Shown here: one piece after another, positions 35,111 through 47,695 of the stretch
Layout of the letters: each line of letters begins with the position of its first letter
Position numbering within the stretch: the first letter of the stretch is position 1
From: Halichoerus grypus
Taxonomy: Eukaryota; Chordata; Mammalia; Carnivora; Phocidae
Assembly (NCBI RefSeq): GCF_964656455.1
Contig: NC_135717.1
Coordinates: 139,576,308 to 139,640,307, forward strand
DNA length: 64,000 nt
Direction of reading: 5' to 3'
Notes under the pieces: generated by a model
Database searches by the model: none
Seen by the model: only the letters and a program-made list of their open reading frames with translations
What the model was told of the DNA's origin: nothing
Program-made: the position numbers and the translations under genes

Positions 35111-35184
35111 CCTTTGAGAAAGGAAACTGTACATTCCTACTGTTTTAATGTTTCAGATGTGTATTTGGGACATTTAACCTAGAC

Positions 35185-36010
35185 TCATCAGACTGACTTT
35201 TTTTTGTTAAACATATTTAAAATTTGAAGTGCACAAATTTTAGGTTTAAAGCTCCATAAATTTTTTATAATGAAAACACTGATGGGATTACAAACCAAAT
35301 CAAAACATGCAACATTCTCAGCATTCCAGAAGCCTCCTTCAATCCACTTCAAGTCAATATTTCCCTCTACAAACACACTGAAAGTAACTACCGTTTTATT
35401 TCTATTCCTATTAATTAGTTTTCCTATTTTTGAACTTCATATAAATATTATTATATATGTTGGTCTTTGTTTCTGGGCTGTTTTGTTCAACATTATATAA
35501 TTCTGTCTTGAATAAAGGAATTTGCTTTTTTGTTGTTGCTGTTCTATGACATTCTGTTATATGAGTATAGCACAATTTGTGTACCCATCCTAATGTTGAT
35601 GAATATTTTTTTCCATTTTGTCTATTATGAATAAAGTTGTTTTGAGCATTCTTGTGTATGTCATTTGGTGCAACTATGTATGCATTTCTATGGGGAAAAT
35701 AAGTAGGAGTGGATTGCTAGATCACAGATTATGTGTATGATTAACTTTAGCAGTATCACCAAACTCTTTCTCAATTATACTTTCATTATCAGTGCATAAG
35801 AATTTCTGTTCTTTCATAGTCTTACCACTACTTGGCAATGTAAGTTATTCTTAAGTCGTAACCATTTTGGTAGTATGTATTGATATCTCATTGAGGCTCT
35901 AACTTGTGCTTTCTTGATGACTAATGAAGTTGAGTATCCTTTCATATCCTTATTGGATATTTTGATATTCTCTTTTTAAATACCTATTAATGACTTCTGC
36001 TATTTTTAAT
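35185..36010 (-). mobile_element. ancient LINE-1 (L1M) 3' region, antisense
   Basis: 'gttctatgacattctgttat', 'ttgtctattatgaataaagt', 'gagtggattgctagatcaca' and 'gttgagtatcctttcatatc' follow the reverse complement of an old L1 3' end. It is the same region as at 4.7-5.0 kb but an independent copy. Confidence 0.66.
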
Positions 36011-36590
36011 TGTGCGTTTAAAAATCATATACGTATATATACATGTATCTTTTTAGATCTGAGTCTGTTTTTGATTCAGGGCATCCAAATTTGCCCTGGA
36101 GGTTACTCTATGATAGCTAATCTAAAAAAGAAAGAAAAAGAGAATGTAGGATTGCATGAGGACACATTTATAAGGAAGGCCTGAAATTGATGTATATCAT
36201 GTCTATACACATTTTATTGGTCAAAATTTGATTTAGCTACAGGAGTTCCATTAGTTACGGGAAAATGTAATCTTATTGATTAACCTTGATATAGAGACTA
36301 TAAGCCTTTGTTTGAGCCCCTAGGCAGACTCTGACACATAATAAAAAATATTCTATAAAAAAATTTGTAGCAAACAATGTATCTCAGAATCATGATTAAA
36401 TCAACCTGACTTGCTAACATATGTTTAGACTGTTTCTCTACTGGAATCCAAAATCATGTCTGTGGCTACCATTCATTGCTGATTTTAATCATATGTAATA
36501 TATATATTTTTAATGAATTCATTTCATCTAGCATTTTGTTATATTGAATTCATTCCATATAAATTCCTGTTATATTGATTTCTCAGTCTT
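36011..36590. other. unassigned AT-rich sequence
   Basis: The CATATACGTATATATACATG stretch at 36026-36046 is the only local feature. Confidence 0.45.
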
Positions 36591-36594
36591 TATA

Positions 36595-36720
36595 GAATCC
36601 CAGAGTTGAAAAAGACCACAGAGGTCATCTGGTCCAATTCCTATCCAATGCATAAATCCCCTCCAGCTGGTTAAACTCATTTTTAATTCCAAACCTATTC
36701 TCCAAGCTTCTAGTCATTTC
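36595..36720 (+). repeat. ancient CR1/L3- or MIR-like fragment
   Basis: 'agaatcccagagttgaaaaa' followed by 'gaccacagaggtcatctggt' matches the widespread 'ttggaagggaccttagaggtcatc' motif of CR1/L3 LINE tails. Confidence 0.45.
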
Positions 36721-37376
36721 ATCAGCAAACTTAATTAACAGGGACTCTATTCAATCTATTGACTCATGAGGCCAGCTTAACAAAATTAATAAATATATAA
36801 TTTGGCTGACTGCACAGTGAGGTGAAAGATGTGGGAGTAATGTACATTACTTCAATGCCTATAATTCCTTTCATAACATTATGAAGCAATATTAGATAAT
36901 CTTAAATTCACTTTGCTGTAAAAACAAAATCTGTCTAGTTACAACAGCATGCTACTGGGAGATCAAAAATAAAATATTGTCTTGTAAGTTAAAATGTGCT
37001 AGATGGTGAATTAAGATTTCAGATGAACCATGGGAAGCAAAGAACACTTAATTCAGTAACTTTATGACTTTTGAAAAATGTACCATTTTTGGAAAAGTTA
37101 CTATGACTATGGGGGATCAGTGGCCAAGCTGCTAATCTGAGGTGGCACTGTTTATATAAACTGTAATATGAAAAGTATTTCCTGGGGTTGTACAGTTCAC
37201 AGACATTTGTTCTTCACCAGTTTATTCACATTCAAATCTGAACAAAGAGTAAAATAAAAATTTGAATATGTATTATGCAATATTAGAAATTTAAATATGG
37301 TAACAAAGATTCCATTGAAAATATCTGAACTCCAGTTACAACGTAGATTGAATAACTTTATTTCATATTAATGAGC
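36721..37376. other. unassigned AT-rich sequence
   Basis: Nothing recognised. Confidence 0.45.
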
Positions 37377-37389
37377 ATGTCTTATTATT

Positions 37390-37604
37390 TTTTTAAGATT
37401 TATTTATTTATGAGAGAGAGAGAGAAAGAATGAAAGCGTGAGGGGGGGAGGGTCAGAAGGAGAGGGAGAGAGAGAATCTCAAGCTGACTCCCTGCTGAGT
37501 GCAGAGCCTGACATGGGACTCAATCCCAGGACCCTGAGATCATGACCTGAGCTGAAATCAAGAGTCAGACACTTAACCAAATGAGCCACCTAGGTTCCCC
37601 AAAT
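37390..37604 (-). repeat. SINEC, older subfamily
   Basis: Reverse copy that contains the extra 'gaaatcaagagtcagacact' segment of older CAN-SINE subfamilies and ends GAGCCACCTAGGTTCCCC. Perfect target duplication ATGTCTTATTATT at 37377-37389 and 37605-37617. Confidence 0.96.
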
Positions 37605-37617
37605 ATGTCTTATTATT

Positions 37618-38636
37618 AGCATCATGAAAGTTTTCACAAGTCATACCATATCCAGTGCAGATTACTGACTGATCAATTACATGTAAAAATTTCTTTCCCT
37701 ACAGAGGCACAATAGGACCCATGCTATGATTGATAATATCTGTTATAATTTACCCATAGTGCAAATTGTGATTATGAAAAAAATTTCATCAACTTTTAAA
37801 TCTTGTATTGTTAAAGTGATTTTTTATTACTTCAAAGTGGCTTTTGCAGACTCAAAGGATTATTCAGAGGTCAACTTTGGTTTTAAAATTTATAGTTTAT
37901 TTATAAAGAAGTTATATCTTCCTTTAGATTTTAAGCTTAGTTTATAAATATTGTTCTTTTGTTTTGTTTGTAAGTCTAGTAATTGTAAACAATCACTTTT
38001 AAGAAAATTTTGATTAATATGTTATTGCCTTTATAAACTTGGAAAGTTAAATGCCTTTACATATTTCACATTGTAATTATAAACTTTAAAATATTAAGTT
38101 TCTTCTTTATGTACCTAAGGAATTACCTAAGAGATAAATCTTCTAATTCATTCCAATTAATTTAGGAATGTCTCCACAAGGCAAATTTTTTAGGGTTACA
38201 TTCTTAGCTGATATTGCTTATCAACCAGAGATGTAATCCAGGGTTATATCCTGAAGATGCTCAGAACCAGGGTGATTTTGTTTGTTTGTTTTGCATTCTT
38301 CTGACTGCTTCTTATAGCCATTTACCACTGAGCACATTGGTCAGGTAGCACAAAATGGAGGACTGAAACCTAACATTGCCTAATTTACAAGTTAGATTAG
38401 AATCTGCAATCCTCAATGAGGTGAGACTATGCCACGGGTTGGATATCACTAATGTATTTTCTCAGTCCATCAGTTCTGAGTTCTGTTTATATTTTCTTTC
38501 TTATCTGTTGGAACTATAATTTCTACAGATAATAAATATATTAACTAACATTGGATATTTTTCACTGATATATTTGTGCCTTAAATTCACAGCTTTTAAA
38601 GTCTTCCTACTGAAATAAAATTAAACATTATGGGGA
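37618..38636. other. unassigned AT-rich sequence
   Basis: A 73-codon open frame (37726-37947) has no recognisable similarity. No repeats named. Confidence 0.42.
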
Positions 38637-38860
38637 TTAAAAGGTACAAACTTCCAGTTATAAAATAAATCACAAGGATGTAATATACAGCATAGAGAAT
38701 ATAAATAAAAATATTATAACAACTTGTATGATGATAGCTAGATTTATTATGGTGATCAGTTCATAATGTATATAAATACTGAAGGACTATGTTACTATGT
38801 TGTATAACCGAAACTAATGTAATGTTGTATGTCAACTACAATTCAACAAAAAAATATAAA
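38637..38860 (+). mobile_element. LINE-1 (L1MA-like) 3' end
   Basis: 'acttccagttataaaataaa', 'ggatgtaatatacagcatag', 'tattatggtgatcagttc', 'gaaactaatgtaatgttgta' and a terminal A-run are the L1MA-type 3' UTR in sense orientation. Only the last ~220 bp are present. Confidence 0.76.
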
Positions 38861-39928
38861 TTAAAAACCCATTATGTATTAATGTTGCATACAATCATCT
38901 CATTTATTCATATTATATGCACAAGGTTGGGGTAGGGTGAGGTAGGGAGTAGGGGTACAGAAATGAAGTCACTCTTGATTACCAACCACCTCCCACTTAC
39001 TATTCTTAGATTTGCCTTGTATTTCATCTCTCTTATTGTTCTAGCTGTATCTTGCGAAGAACTTTCTTAAAGTAGTACGAGTTTTCTATCAAGTAGCAGT
39101 AGCAACTAGAACATATCCAGAAAAGACACCTCTTGGTCTATTCAGTGAAAGCATCATACTAAAGCCCAGTTTGAATAAAGAAGACCAAAGAAGACCAAGG
39201 AAATCTATTTTACACAAGCCAATTCTCTGGTGACCTGGCTTAAACCAGTGTTGGATTTCAGAGCACCTGGAATCACACTTCTCAAACTAGAGTACCTTCT
39301 AGATGACACTCATGGAAGCATGACAGTGAGTTTCCACAGGATACTGTATGTTTCTGTAGGATAACCAAAACACATTTCAGTTCAATGCCAATTTTCCCTG
39401 AATATTTGAAGAAAAATGGTTTTTAATGCAATAATCTGTAAAAGTATTTTAATGCATGCTCATATGGAAAGTCATTAGAATCCCACTTTACTGTGTCAGC
39501 CAATCTCATTGATACTTTTTAACAGTGAGTACTTTTGTGATACTAAGGAATTCCATGGTATAGTTATATTAGTGTGAACAGGGCCTATTAGCATAAACAA
39601 AATATACTAATATATATCAGGGATGTACTGTGATGATTTCTTGTTGAAGTTAGAAAGTTAGGAGGATGACATTGAAAATCTTTTTTGAAAATTTTATTTA
39701 TCATCTAATGAACTAGATTAACTTTTGCTTTTAACTACTTAAAAAAAAAAACACAGAAAACTTGACTCTCAAAAATCCATTCATCTTCCAGCTGCAGTTA
39801 CTGTAGATCAGATATTTTGGTTGCATGTTGTATTGCTTGTTTTACTTTCTCAGTAAAAGTATCAAATAGTCCAAGGTTTGTGATTCAGTTGCATCCATAA
39901 TTTTCCATTTATAACACTTTATTTAAAA
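38861..39928. other. unassigned sequence
   Basis: No repeat, RNA or coding signal recognised. A-run near 39740. Confidence 0.42.
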
Positions 39929-39942
39929 AACATGTTAACTTA

Positions 39943-40142
39943 GGGCGCCTGGGTGGCTCAGTCGTTAAGCGTCTGCCTTCGGCTCAGGTCATGATCCCAG
40001 GGTCCTGGGATCGAGCGCCGCATCGGGCTCCCTGCTCGGCGGGAAGCCTGCTTCTGCCTCTCCCACTCCCCCTGCTTGTGTTCCCTCTCTCGCTGTGTCT
40101 CTCTCTGTCAAATAAATAAATAAAATCTTTAAAAAACAAACA
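39943..40142 (+). repeat. SINEC, youngest-looking copy
   Basis: Almost consensus throughout: GGCGCCTGGGTGGCTCAGTC at the head with CpGs kept at GATCGAGCGCCGCATCGGG and CTCGGCGGG. Perfect 14-bp target duplication AACATGTTAACTTA at 39929-39942 and 40143-40156. Confidence 0.98.
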
Positions 40143-40156
40143 AACATGTTAACTTA

Positions 40157-41002
40157 AAACAATAATTCAGAAAGTTAAAATATTAATGATTGAAATATGA
40201 GAATGAACCTGCTACATATGTAACAATACACTAAATTTAAAGGAACATTAAATTATTAAGACAACAACAAAGGAGATACTATTATCATTCCAATCATAAC
40301 AGGTGACTTGATGATAAGTGGCAATAAACAATCAAGAAAGAGTAGCATGTGTTTACATGCTTATTTAAAATATAAATACCAAAGATGAAAATAAGTCAGC
40401 CTCCTGAGTAAAAATTGTGTAAATGTATGTCTTTTTGTAGTATGTAAGTGATAATCATGGACAATTTAAATAAACATCAGAAGATTTTACAGATAAAGAG
40501 AGAAAAGTACTGTTTGTAAAACAAAATAAAATAACAACTTAAAATAGTAAATAAAAAAATTGCTTAAAGTTTATCTCAAGGTCAGCTTTAGCACTTCCTA
40601 AGGTCAAGTTCTAGACTGGTATGTGAGCTTATCTTCTTAGGTATTTATTATTGTAGTCATTTTTAACATATTGTAAAAGGAGTAAAAAATGTTTGGGTCA
40701 AAAAGAGGCAGCAAAATTGAAAAAAACCCAAGTCCTTATTAAACAATGCCATTAAATTACAATCTGAATGTGGTGAAAGACCTGCATACAAATGGTTAAG
40801 AGACAATGATGATATTTGATTCTTTATTTCACAAGTGAATTATATCATTAATATGAATTGTCCTATTACTTTTGCCTTCAGTTTACGTGTATCTTTACGA
40901 TGAAGGCCGTGAAAACATGACCATTTAAAGAATGATAGATGATAAATTAATATATTAATAGTATATATAAAGTATACACAAAGATGATTTACTGATTTTT
41001 TT
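40157..41002. other. unassigned AT-rich sequence
   Basis: Nothing recognised. Confidence 0.45.
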
Positions 41003-41019
41003 AAAAAGGTTATTTATTG

Positions 41020-41223
41020 GGGTGCTTGGGTGGCTCAGTCAGTTAAGTGTCTGCCTTTGGCTCATCATGATCCCAGGGTCCTGGGATCGAGCCCCATGTC
41101 GGGCTCCCTGCTCGCCGGCAAGCCTACTTCTCCCTCTGCCTCTGCCTGCCACTCCCCCTGCTTGTGCGCTCTCTTTCTCTCTCTGTCAAATAAATAAATA
41201 AAATCTTTAAAAATAAAAAAAGT
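41020..41223 (+). repeat. SINEC
   Basis: Starts GGGTGCTTGGGTGGCTCAG. Target duplication AAAAAGGTTATTTATTG (41003-41019) and AAAAAGCTTATTTATTG (41224-41240), one mismatch. Confidence 0.97.
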
Positions 41224-41240
41224 AAAAAGCTTATTTATTG

Positions 41241-42530
41241 AGAAAAAATAGAACCAAATTTGTATGAGAAAAGATTGAGAATGATCACCTACATAGAGGT
41301 CATTGTGTACCCTCTTTCTTTTTTTTCACAATGGTCTGGCTATCCTTGTCTCTTGGCATCTTCATATCATTTAAAAAATCAGTTTGTCAAATGCCATGAA
41401 TAAAAACTGGATTTTTAGTTGAGATTTTTTTGATATTATATATAAATTTGGAGAAAATTGATTCTTTACATTACTGAGTCTACTAATCTATGAAAATCTC
41501 TCCAAATATTTATGCATTCTTTAATGTCTCTCAGTAAGATTTTGTAGTTTTGTGTATAGACTTATATTCTGTATTTTCCTTTCTTTTTACTGTCCATGCT
41601 TTAGTCTAGATATGTTCTACTAACTTTTCCATCTTCCAACTGGTCCTCTCTTCAGCAGTGTCTAATCTTCTGTCAAATCTATGTATTGAGTTATTTGTTT
41701 TTGATATTTATGGTCTTCTCTAGTTTTAGATTTTCCATGGTTTCCACAGTAATTCTTCATAAATTCTAGTTTTATGATGATATTAACCATATGCTCCCTG
41801 ATTTTCTTTAATGTATTAACTATAGATATTTCAAAGTCCATGCCTGATATCTCTAATATCAGAATCTCCTGTAGGTCTTTCTCTTTTTTACCCTTGATTA
41901 TGGCAATGCGATATGTCAGGAATGGTGTGGTTTTTTGCTGTGTTGGGTAATTTTTGACTGCATGCTGAATATTGTACATGAAAAATTATAGACATTCTTT
42001 GAGTCTTTTGAATATGTTGTTTTTCTTCACTGAGGATTATCTCTTGCCTCTGGCAGGAGTTAGACTAGGAGAAGATTGTTTAGGCCAATCATAGATGAAA
42101 TTAGGTTTCTGTCACTATGAAGACTTTGTGATTCTCCATTAAATCTTTAGTATAGACTTTCAAGCATCTTAATTGAAAATTTGGGAATCTTACCAGAATC
42201 CCTCTCACTGACAGGCTCTTACTATATTTTTTTTTTCTTTCTAGCCCTCTTTTGAAACTGCTAAAAGCTACTCAGTTGCTCATCCATTACTAATGAACTG
42301 TCAAATGCTTCCCGGACAAAGGATGTACTAAATGTAAGATTGCGCCTCTGCACTTCTCTTCAGAACCTTGGCTATCAGTTTAGGTATCTTAGTAGTTCCC
42401 CCATGTCTTGAAACAGGTGTTCTAACATTTGTTATCATCTTCTCGTGTTGTTATTGGTGAGAGGATTGGTCTGATGCAAGCTAGTTCTTTATAGCCAGAG
42501 TTAAAAGTGGTACTCTTACTTCTTTATTTG
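41241..42530 (-). mobile_element. ancient LINE-1 (L1M/HAL1-like), antisense
   Basis: 41330-41590 ('agtctactaatctatgaaaa', 'ttaatgtctctcagtaagat') and 41620-42010 ('cttcagcagtgtctaatctt', 'gatatctctaatatcagaat', 'tgaatattgtacatgaaaaa') are reverse-orientation L1M segments. The 105-codon minus-strand frame at 41662-41979 lies within it. 42050-42500 fits the same element's 3' UTR but less clearly. Confidence 0.6.
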
Positions 42531-42570
42531 AAAACAAAACAAAACAAAACAAAACAAAACAAAACAAAAC
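42531..42570 (+). repeat. (AAAAC)8 microsatellite
   Basis: Eight perfect AAAAC units followed by an A-run. It probably grew from a poly(A) tail. Confidence 0.97.
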
Positions 42571-43161
42571 AACAAAAAAACTTCAAGGGGGTATTTATAT
42601 GAGACATTCAATACAACTAATCAATGAATCCTAGACACTTATAGCAATTTTATGTAACAAGAAGATACACATCAAAATTTCCAGGACTGGTTACCTGTGT
42701 TACACAATGTTTTTGATGATACTCTGGTTTCTCTTCAGATCGCATAAACCTTTCACAATGTTTTTGATAGTACTCTGGGCATTTCTCCTTTGTGATCACA
42801 GTAAATTGCTCATCAAGTGGTAAAAACCTTTGGCCATTTTCTTCGATATACTAAATTTTATTGTTTTTAAATGATACTGATTTTAAGAAGTAACATGATA
42901 TATATCACAATTTAAGGAAAAAATTCTAACAATTATAATCACGAAGTGTCAAAGATTTTAAAATGCTTCTTGATTTCAAAAATACCAATTAATAATATAA
43001 ACTATAGTTTCATACAGTAAGAAAAATAGTTTTTAAAATTAAACATGGGATCTCAAAAATATTGAAAAAGAAAGAAAAAAATTGCCTATTATAAAAATCT
43101 CATACATACTGTGGATTTTTCTCAATTAAGGTCTTATTTCTGGAGATGATATGCTTAAAAG
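42571..43161. other. unassigned; local direct duplication
   Basis: 'cacaatgtttttgatgatac' at about 42702 recurs as 'cacaatgtttttgatagtac' at about 42753, each followed by TCTGG. This is an imperfect tandem duplication with period about 51. Otherwise nothing. Confidence 0.5.
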
Positions 43162-43174
43162 CATCATTAATTAA

Positions 43175-43392
43175 GGGCACCTGGGTGGCTCAGTCAGTTG
43201 AGCAGTTGAGCAACCGACTCTTGATTTTAGCTTGAGTCATGATCTCAGGTCCTGAGATGGAGCCCTGTATCGGGCTCCACACCCAGCCCAGAGTGAGATT
43301 CTCTTTCTCCCTCCCCCACCAACCCCCAACCTACCCAGCACCACCCCCCTCTGCTCCTGTGTATGCTCTCTCTCTCTCTCAAAAAAAAAAGA
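43175..43392 (+). repeat. SINEC, older subfamily
   Basis: Contains a duplicated 'gttgagcagttgagcaaccg' head segment and 'ctcttgattttagcttgagt', typical of older CAN-SINEs. Target duplication CATCATTAATTAA at 43162-43174 and 43393-43405. Confidence 0.96.
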
Positions 43393-43405
43393 CATCATTA
43401 ATTAA

Positions 43406-44334
43406 TGAAATAGATAAGAAATTTTAAAAAATATTTTATGAAAATTAATATAAAATCTGTTTTAAATTAAACACACAAAAGTATATTATGTAATAGGGTA
43501 CACAAGGTTTTTAACATGACACACCCAGAGTTCTTTTGTGAAGAGTGCAGAATTACTGACTAATGGGTAAATTGCATCATTTTAGGAATTATTTACAATA
43601 GTGATTCTTTAATATCTACTGAGTGGTGGCTAGTTAAACATTATTATATTCCCTGATGAGTGAAAATTTGTCTGAGTGAGTGAGAGGAATGGCTTTATAA
43701 GCATGCATATATCATTTTAGTTTCTGATTTTCATTAATTCAACAAGTATTTAGCACCACTGTGCCAAGTAGCATAATGAAACTAACATTACAGGTCTCAC
43801 TATTCTACCCAGTGCTGAAGGTACATTGATGCGTGACTGTTGCTTCAAGGTATGTAACATATAATAGTGGGAGAATCAAGGGAGTAACTGTATCATTTAA
43901 AAAAAAATCATATGATAAAGGGTATAATGCAAAAAGAGCAAGATGGTAAAGGTCTATCACATAGAAGATACTCTGGTTCTCCCCTGGAGGGTGAAATACG
44001 CTTGGCTTCCAGTGTTCTTAGTCTCTTAAAGGCACAGAGATATAAGAAAACATGGCCTATTTAGTCCGATACCTTAGTCTAGCTAAAGATGGAGAGCTAG
44101 AAAATAGCATCAGAGGGATAATCACAAGCCAGGTTAAGTTTCATAACCGTGTCGATGAATTGTGACTTTACCGTGTAGCCTCAGCAGGGCTATTAAAGAA
44201 GTGTAGTAAGAGATGATCATGAATACAATCAGATATTGCAGGCATTTTCAAGATCTATTAATAGAATTTGGACCATTTACTGATAGGTCTTTGTTCAAAG
44301 GACAGATGAAGTATTCTTTTGTGAAGTAGGTCTC
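43406..44334. other. unassigned sequence
   Basis: 43736-43860 resembles a common ancient repeat tail ('caacaagtatttagcaccac'). The rest is unrecognised. Confidence 0.4.
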
Positions 44335-44510
44335 CCCCTCTTTCTTATTATCCCATTTAACAGATGAGGAAACAATCTTCAAGAAATTAGATAACTTGTG
44401 CATATTCACATATTTATGAAAAGGTGAATCTGGAATTCGGTGGATTATAACTCCAGAACCTGAATCCAGAGCCTGTGCTCTAATTGTTACTCAACTGCAC
44501 ACCCTAACCA
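44335..44510 (+). repeat. MIR
   Basis: 'ttattatcccatttaacaga', 'tgaggaaacaatcttcaaga', 'gaatctggaattcggtggat' and 'ccagagcctgtgctctaatt' follow sense MIR, including the core region. Confidence 0.75.
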
Positions 44511-44511
44511 C

Positions 44512-44632
44512 CATCGTTGACATCATCTGAAATTTTGTTGGAAATACAAAATTTTAGGCTTCACCCAGACCTGCATTTTTACATTTGCAGGTAAATTACA
44601 TGCATAGAAAAGTTTGAGAAACACTGTATAGG
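44512..44632 (-). mobile_element. MER5A-like hAT-Charlie MITE
   Basis: 'catcatctgaaattttgttg', 'cttcacccagacctgcattt' and 'aaaagtttgagaaacactgt' follow MER5A. This is a second copy of the family at 2.7 kb, in the same orientation. Confidence 0.72.
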
Positions 44633-46260
44633 GCTTCTGTATCCAGAACTTTTTTGGGGGGGGAAGTCATTCTGGGTTAATAGAATGCCTTCTGTTCCTA
44701 TGGCCTTTGTTATGATTTTTTCAGTCAAAGTCAGAGATTATACCCAAACAATATCAGTAAATCTGGATGAAAATTAGAAAATTCAATTTGGATATTTTAC
44801 TTGCACACTAAAATGGTTGTCATGCTTCTGCTTTATCCTTTTAAGTAGGAGCACCAGAATTGGAGGTTAAATAGCTCAAAGACACATCATGAAAAAATAT
44901 AGCATTGCTGTGTTTCTGAAGGATAAGTATCACTGGATGTAGAGAGATCTTTTAGGTGGTGTTACATAACAATGACTGAGAACATAACTCCATTTCCAAT
45001 TCTCTCTCAATCCTCTGATCAACTAAGATCAAACATTTTTGAGACTATTTCTCTTAACAGTTTTCTACCACTGTCTCTTTAAAAAAGAGAGAAATAGCTT
45101 TTGACAGTGATAACAAAATAAGTTTTTATCATTTTGTTTTTATTGTACTTTCATTTGTAATCATTTTATATGGACAGTTTTAAAGTATGCTAGATTTGAA
45201 ACTCCTTTTAAAATAAATATTAGGTAAAAATTTGTCAACTTTGAATGAAGTAAGACAATAATAGTATAGTTGATACATGGATAGAGCAAAAACTATGACG
45301 GATGTGTGTTAATACTAAGCATTAAGACCACTGATGCACAGGATAATTGGTGTTAAAAAACAAACTAAATACACAAGTCAATGACAAAATTTAGTCTTAA
45401 AGAGTTTTAAGCAAGTTTAAGAATTCTTTCCAATGTCTTTATTTCCCTCTGTTTATGGTAGGGTATAAGCCGAATGCCCTTTTAAGAGGGCAAAAAGTCG
45501 GGGTCATCATGACTCACCACTCTTCCTTCCAACCAAGATGACACCTGGCTGGAAGAGGGACACAATGCAGTTGGTTGAGATCAGGACACATATTTCCTTT
45601 TGACAGGAGCACAGATTTTTCCCTCTTTGGGAGGATCCCTAAAGACAGCAGCTAGTGACTGCTCAGTCTCACCTCTACCACATCCCTGACCTTGTCTGTT
45701 TTGGAGGAGGACTAAGAAATTCAGGGATAAGTCAAAGATATAGGATATATTATAAGAAAGATCCTTATAATAGAAAAAGTGCTATACAAATATTGATAAG
45801 ATATATTATTATTATTAAGAGGAGAAAATCATCTTCCCCATATTTAGGCACTAAATAGAATGAGGGGAAAAATTTGGACTCTAACTTAAAATTTTTTTTA
45901 ATCCAAAGCTTACTTAAATAACAACTAACTCTTATCTCAGAACTGCAGAGATCTATAAATCACTATATTTTTTAATACTGAGGAAAAGAAAAGATTACCT
46001 CTAAGTGCTTCAAATCCCAGCAGTGTTTTTAATGAACCAAGCTTGATTTTAATCAATACTTAAGCTATGAGGGTTTTATTTCTTATTTTTTTATGGTGTT
46101 GCTTTTAGATTTGTGTGCTTGCAAAGAGATAATAGCAAATGTCATGCTTGGAAGAAGGAACTGACTTTGTTGCTGCAAATCAATAAGAAGCATTGTTCGG
46201 CTAAGTATAACAGATAAAAGTGAAAACAAATGCCATTTCCCCGATCTTATAAGAAATCGC
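44633..46260. other. unassigned sequence
   Basis: 45440-45860 includes 'cttttaagagggcaaaaag' and ends in (ATT)n near 45805, but no family is named. 46090-46260 is unique-looking and leads into the palindrome block. Confidence 0.4.
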
Positions 46261-46263
46261 CAT

Positions 46264-46277
46264 GATGATGCATCATC
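46264..46277. promoter_or_regulatory. perfect 14-bp palindrome next to E-boxes
   Basis: GATGATGCATCATC equals its own reverse complement. It is followed directly by overlapping E-boxes CATCTG and CAGGTG (46275-46284). The surrounding 46090-46330 shows no repeat homology. The E-box/palindrome combination suggests, but does not prove, an enhancer core. Confidence 0.3.
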
Positions 46278-46414
46278 TGCAGGTGGGCACTGGAACCCGT
46301 AGCCTCTGAGCCTGAAGCTTTAGGATGTTTGCAGAAACCTTTTCAGGTTAATATGAGTCAAGTAGAACACATTCCAGAACATTAAACCTGTCTTAAATTG
46401 TTAATCTCTTTTAT

Positions 46415-46610
46415 TTGTAGACCATTTTATTGTGTATGAAGCGCTTTTACCTCACATTACGTTGTTTAAATCTCACAACAATCCTGACAAGCTGATAAAG
46501 TGGGGTTTATTATATTCATCCCACTAATGGAAAATTGGAGACTCAAAGATATTAAGTAATTAGCCAAAGGTCATACAAACTGGTAAGTAGCAGAGCACAA
46601 TGGGTACATA
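46415..46610 (+). repeat. MIR
   Basis: 'gtatgaagcgcttttacctc', 'aatctcacaacaatcctgac', 'ggaaaattggagactcaaag' and 'ctggtaagtagcagagcaca' follow sense MIR. Confidence 0.75.
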
Positions 46611-47695
46611 ATTCATGTGGAATGTGAGGAGAGAGAATTTATCCTTAAATTTCCTAGCCAAAATGCTCTCAAAGGTTATGTTGAAGAAGAGTGGCTAAGA
46701 ATAGTTGGAGTCAATTTCAAATATAAAACTAATTAGATGCAAATTAAATTTTTTAAAAGTCAATCAAATCATTATTAACTTATTCAACTAATATTTATTG
46801 TGTGCTGACTACATGCTAGATATAGTTCCAACAATGAGAATAGCGCAAAAACCAAGACAACAGCAATCCCTGAGCTTGAGAAATTTAGTCTAACCAAGTA
46901 CAATTAAGCATTTTCCTTGAAAATTTATACCCAGTTTTTCTACTGAGTAGTTTGGCATAATACATTCAAATTTAAAATGAATAAATTTAATATAGCAACT
47001 CTAATTTTAAGAATTTCTCATGAAGAACATCAGACATACACATAAAGATGTATACATTAGATGTGCTTGGAATTTTATAGTAACAAAAATTGGAAATATG
47101 TGCATCATATAGGATTAGTTAAATATGATCCAATTACACAGGAAATATTATTTCACCATTATAAGTTGGTCTGTTGATTGATAGTTATGGATATTAAAAG
47201 TTGCCCATAAACAATTATTATTTTTAATAAATAAGTTACAAAATGTAACTTTTGTTTTATCGAATTTATGTAATGTTCTTAGTGTATAAGCATGATGGAT
47301 TTTCTCAAAAGATAACAAAATATTAGCTATTATCTCTGAATGGTTAGATTTCTCATTTTTGCTTTTGTTTTTAAGCTTTTGGTACTATTTCATTATTTTT
47401 TTATAATAAGTATGCTGTATTTTATGATTGAAAAATAATACCATTTTATTTAAATATAATTCAGTAAAGATCAATTATTTAAAGAACATGCAGTTTTGCA
47501 ATGAAATATGTTTTTAGGGGAAATTTGTAAATAATGTAGGACTTTTTGCTTGTATTGCCTTCTGCAATTTTTCAGGTTATTTTGTTACTTGAATTGCTCC
47601 ATTTGGAGCCCGTTAGATTATACCATATGTTTTATATTTTAGAAGCTTATATTGGTATCATTTTTTTTATTTGAATTTGGTTATTCCATGGGTTG
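46611..47695. other. unassigned AT-rich sequence
   Basis: 46780-46910 resembles an ancient repeat tail ('caactaatatttattgtgtg'). The remaining text is unrecognised. Confidence 0.4.

Noticed and set aside
39943..40000. tRNA genes at SINE heads
   Set aside because: The A/B-box-like parts derive from tRNA-Lys but the cloverleaf is incomplete and the sequence continues into the SINE body. They are SINE promoters, not tRNA genes.
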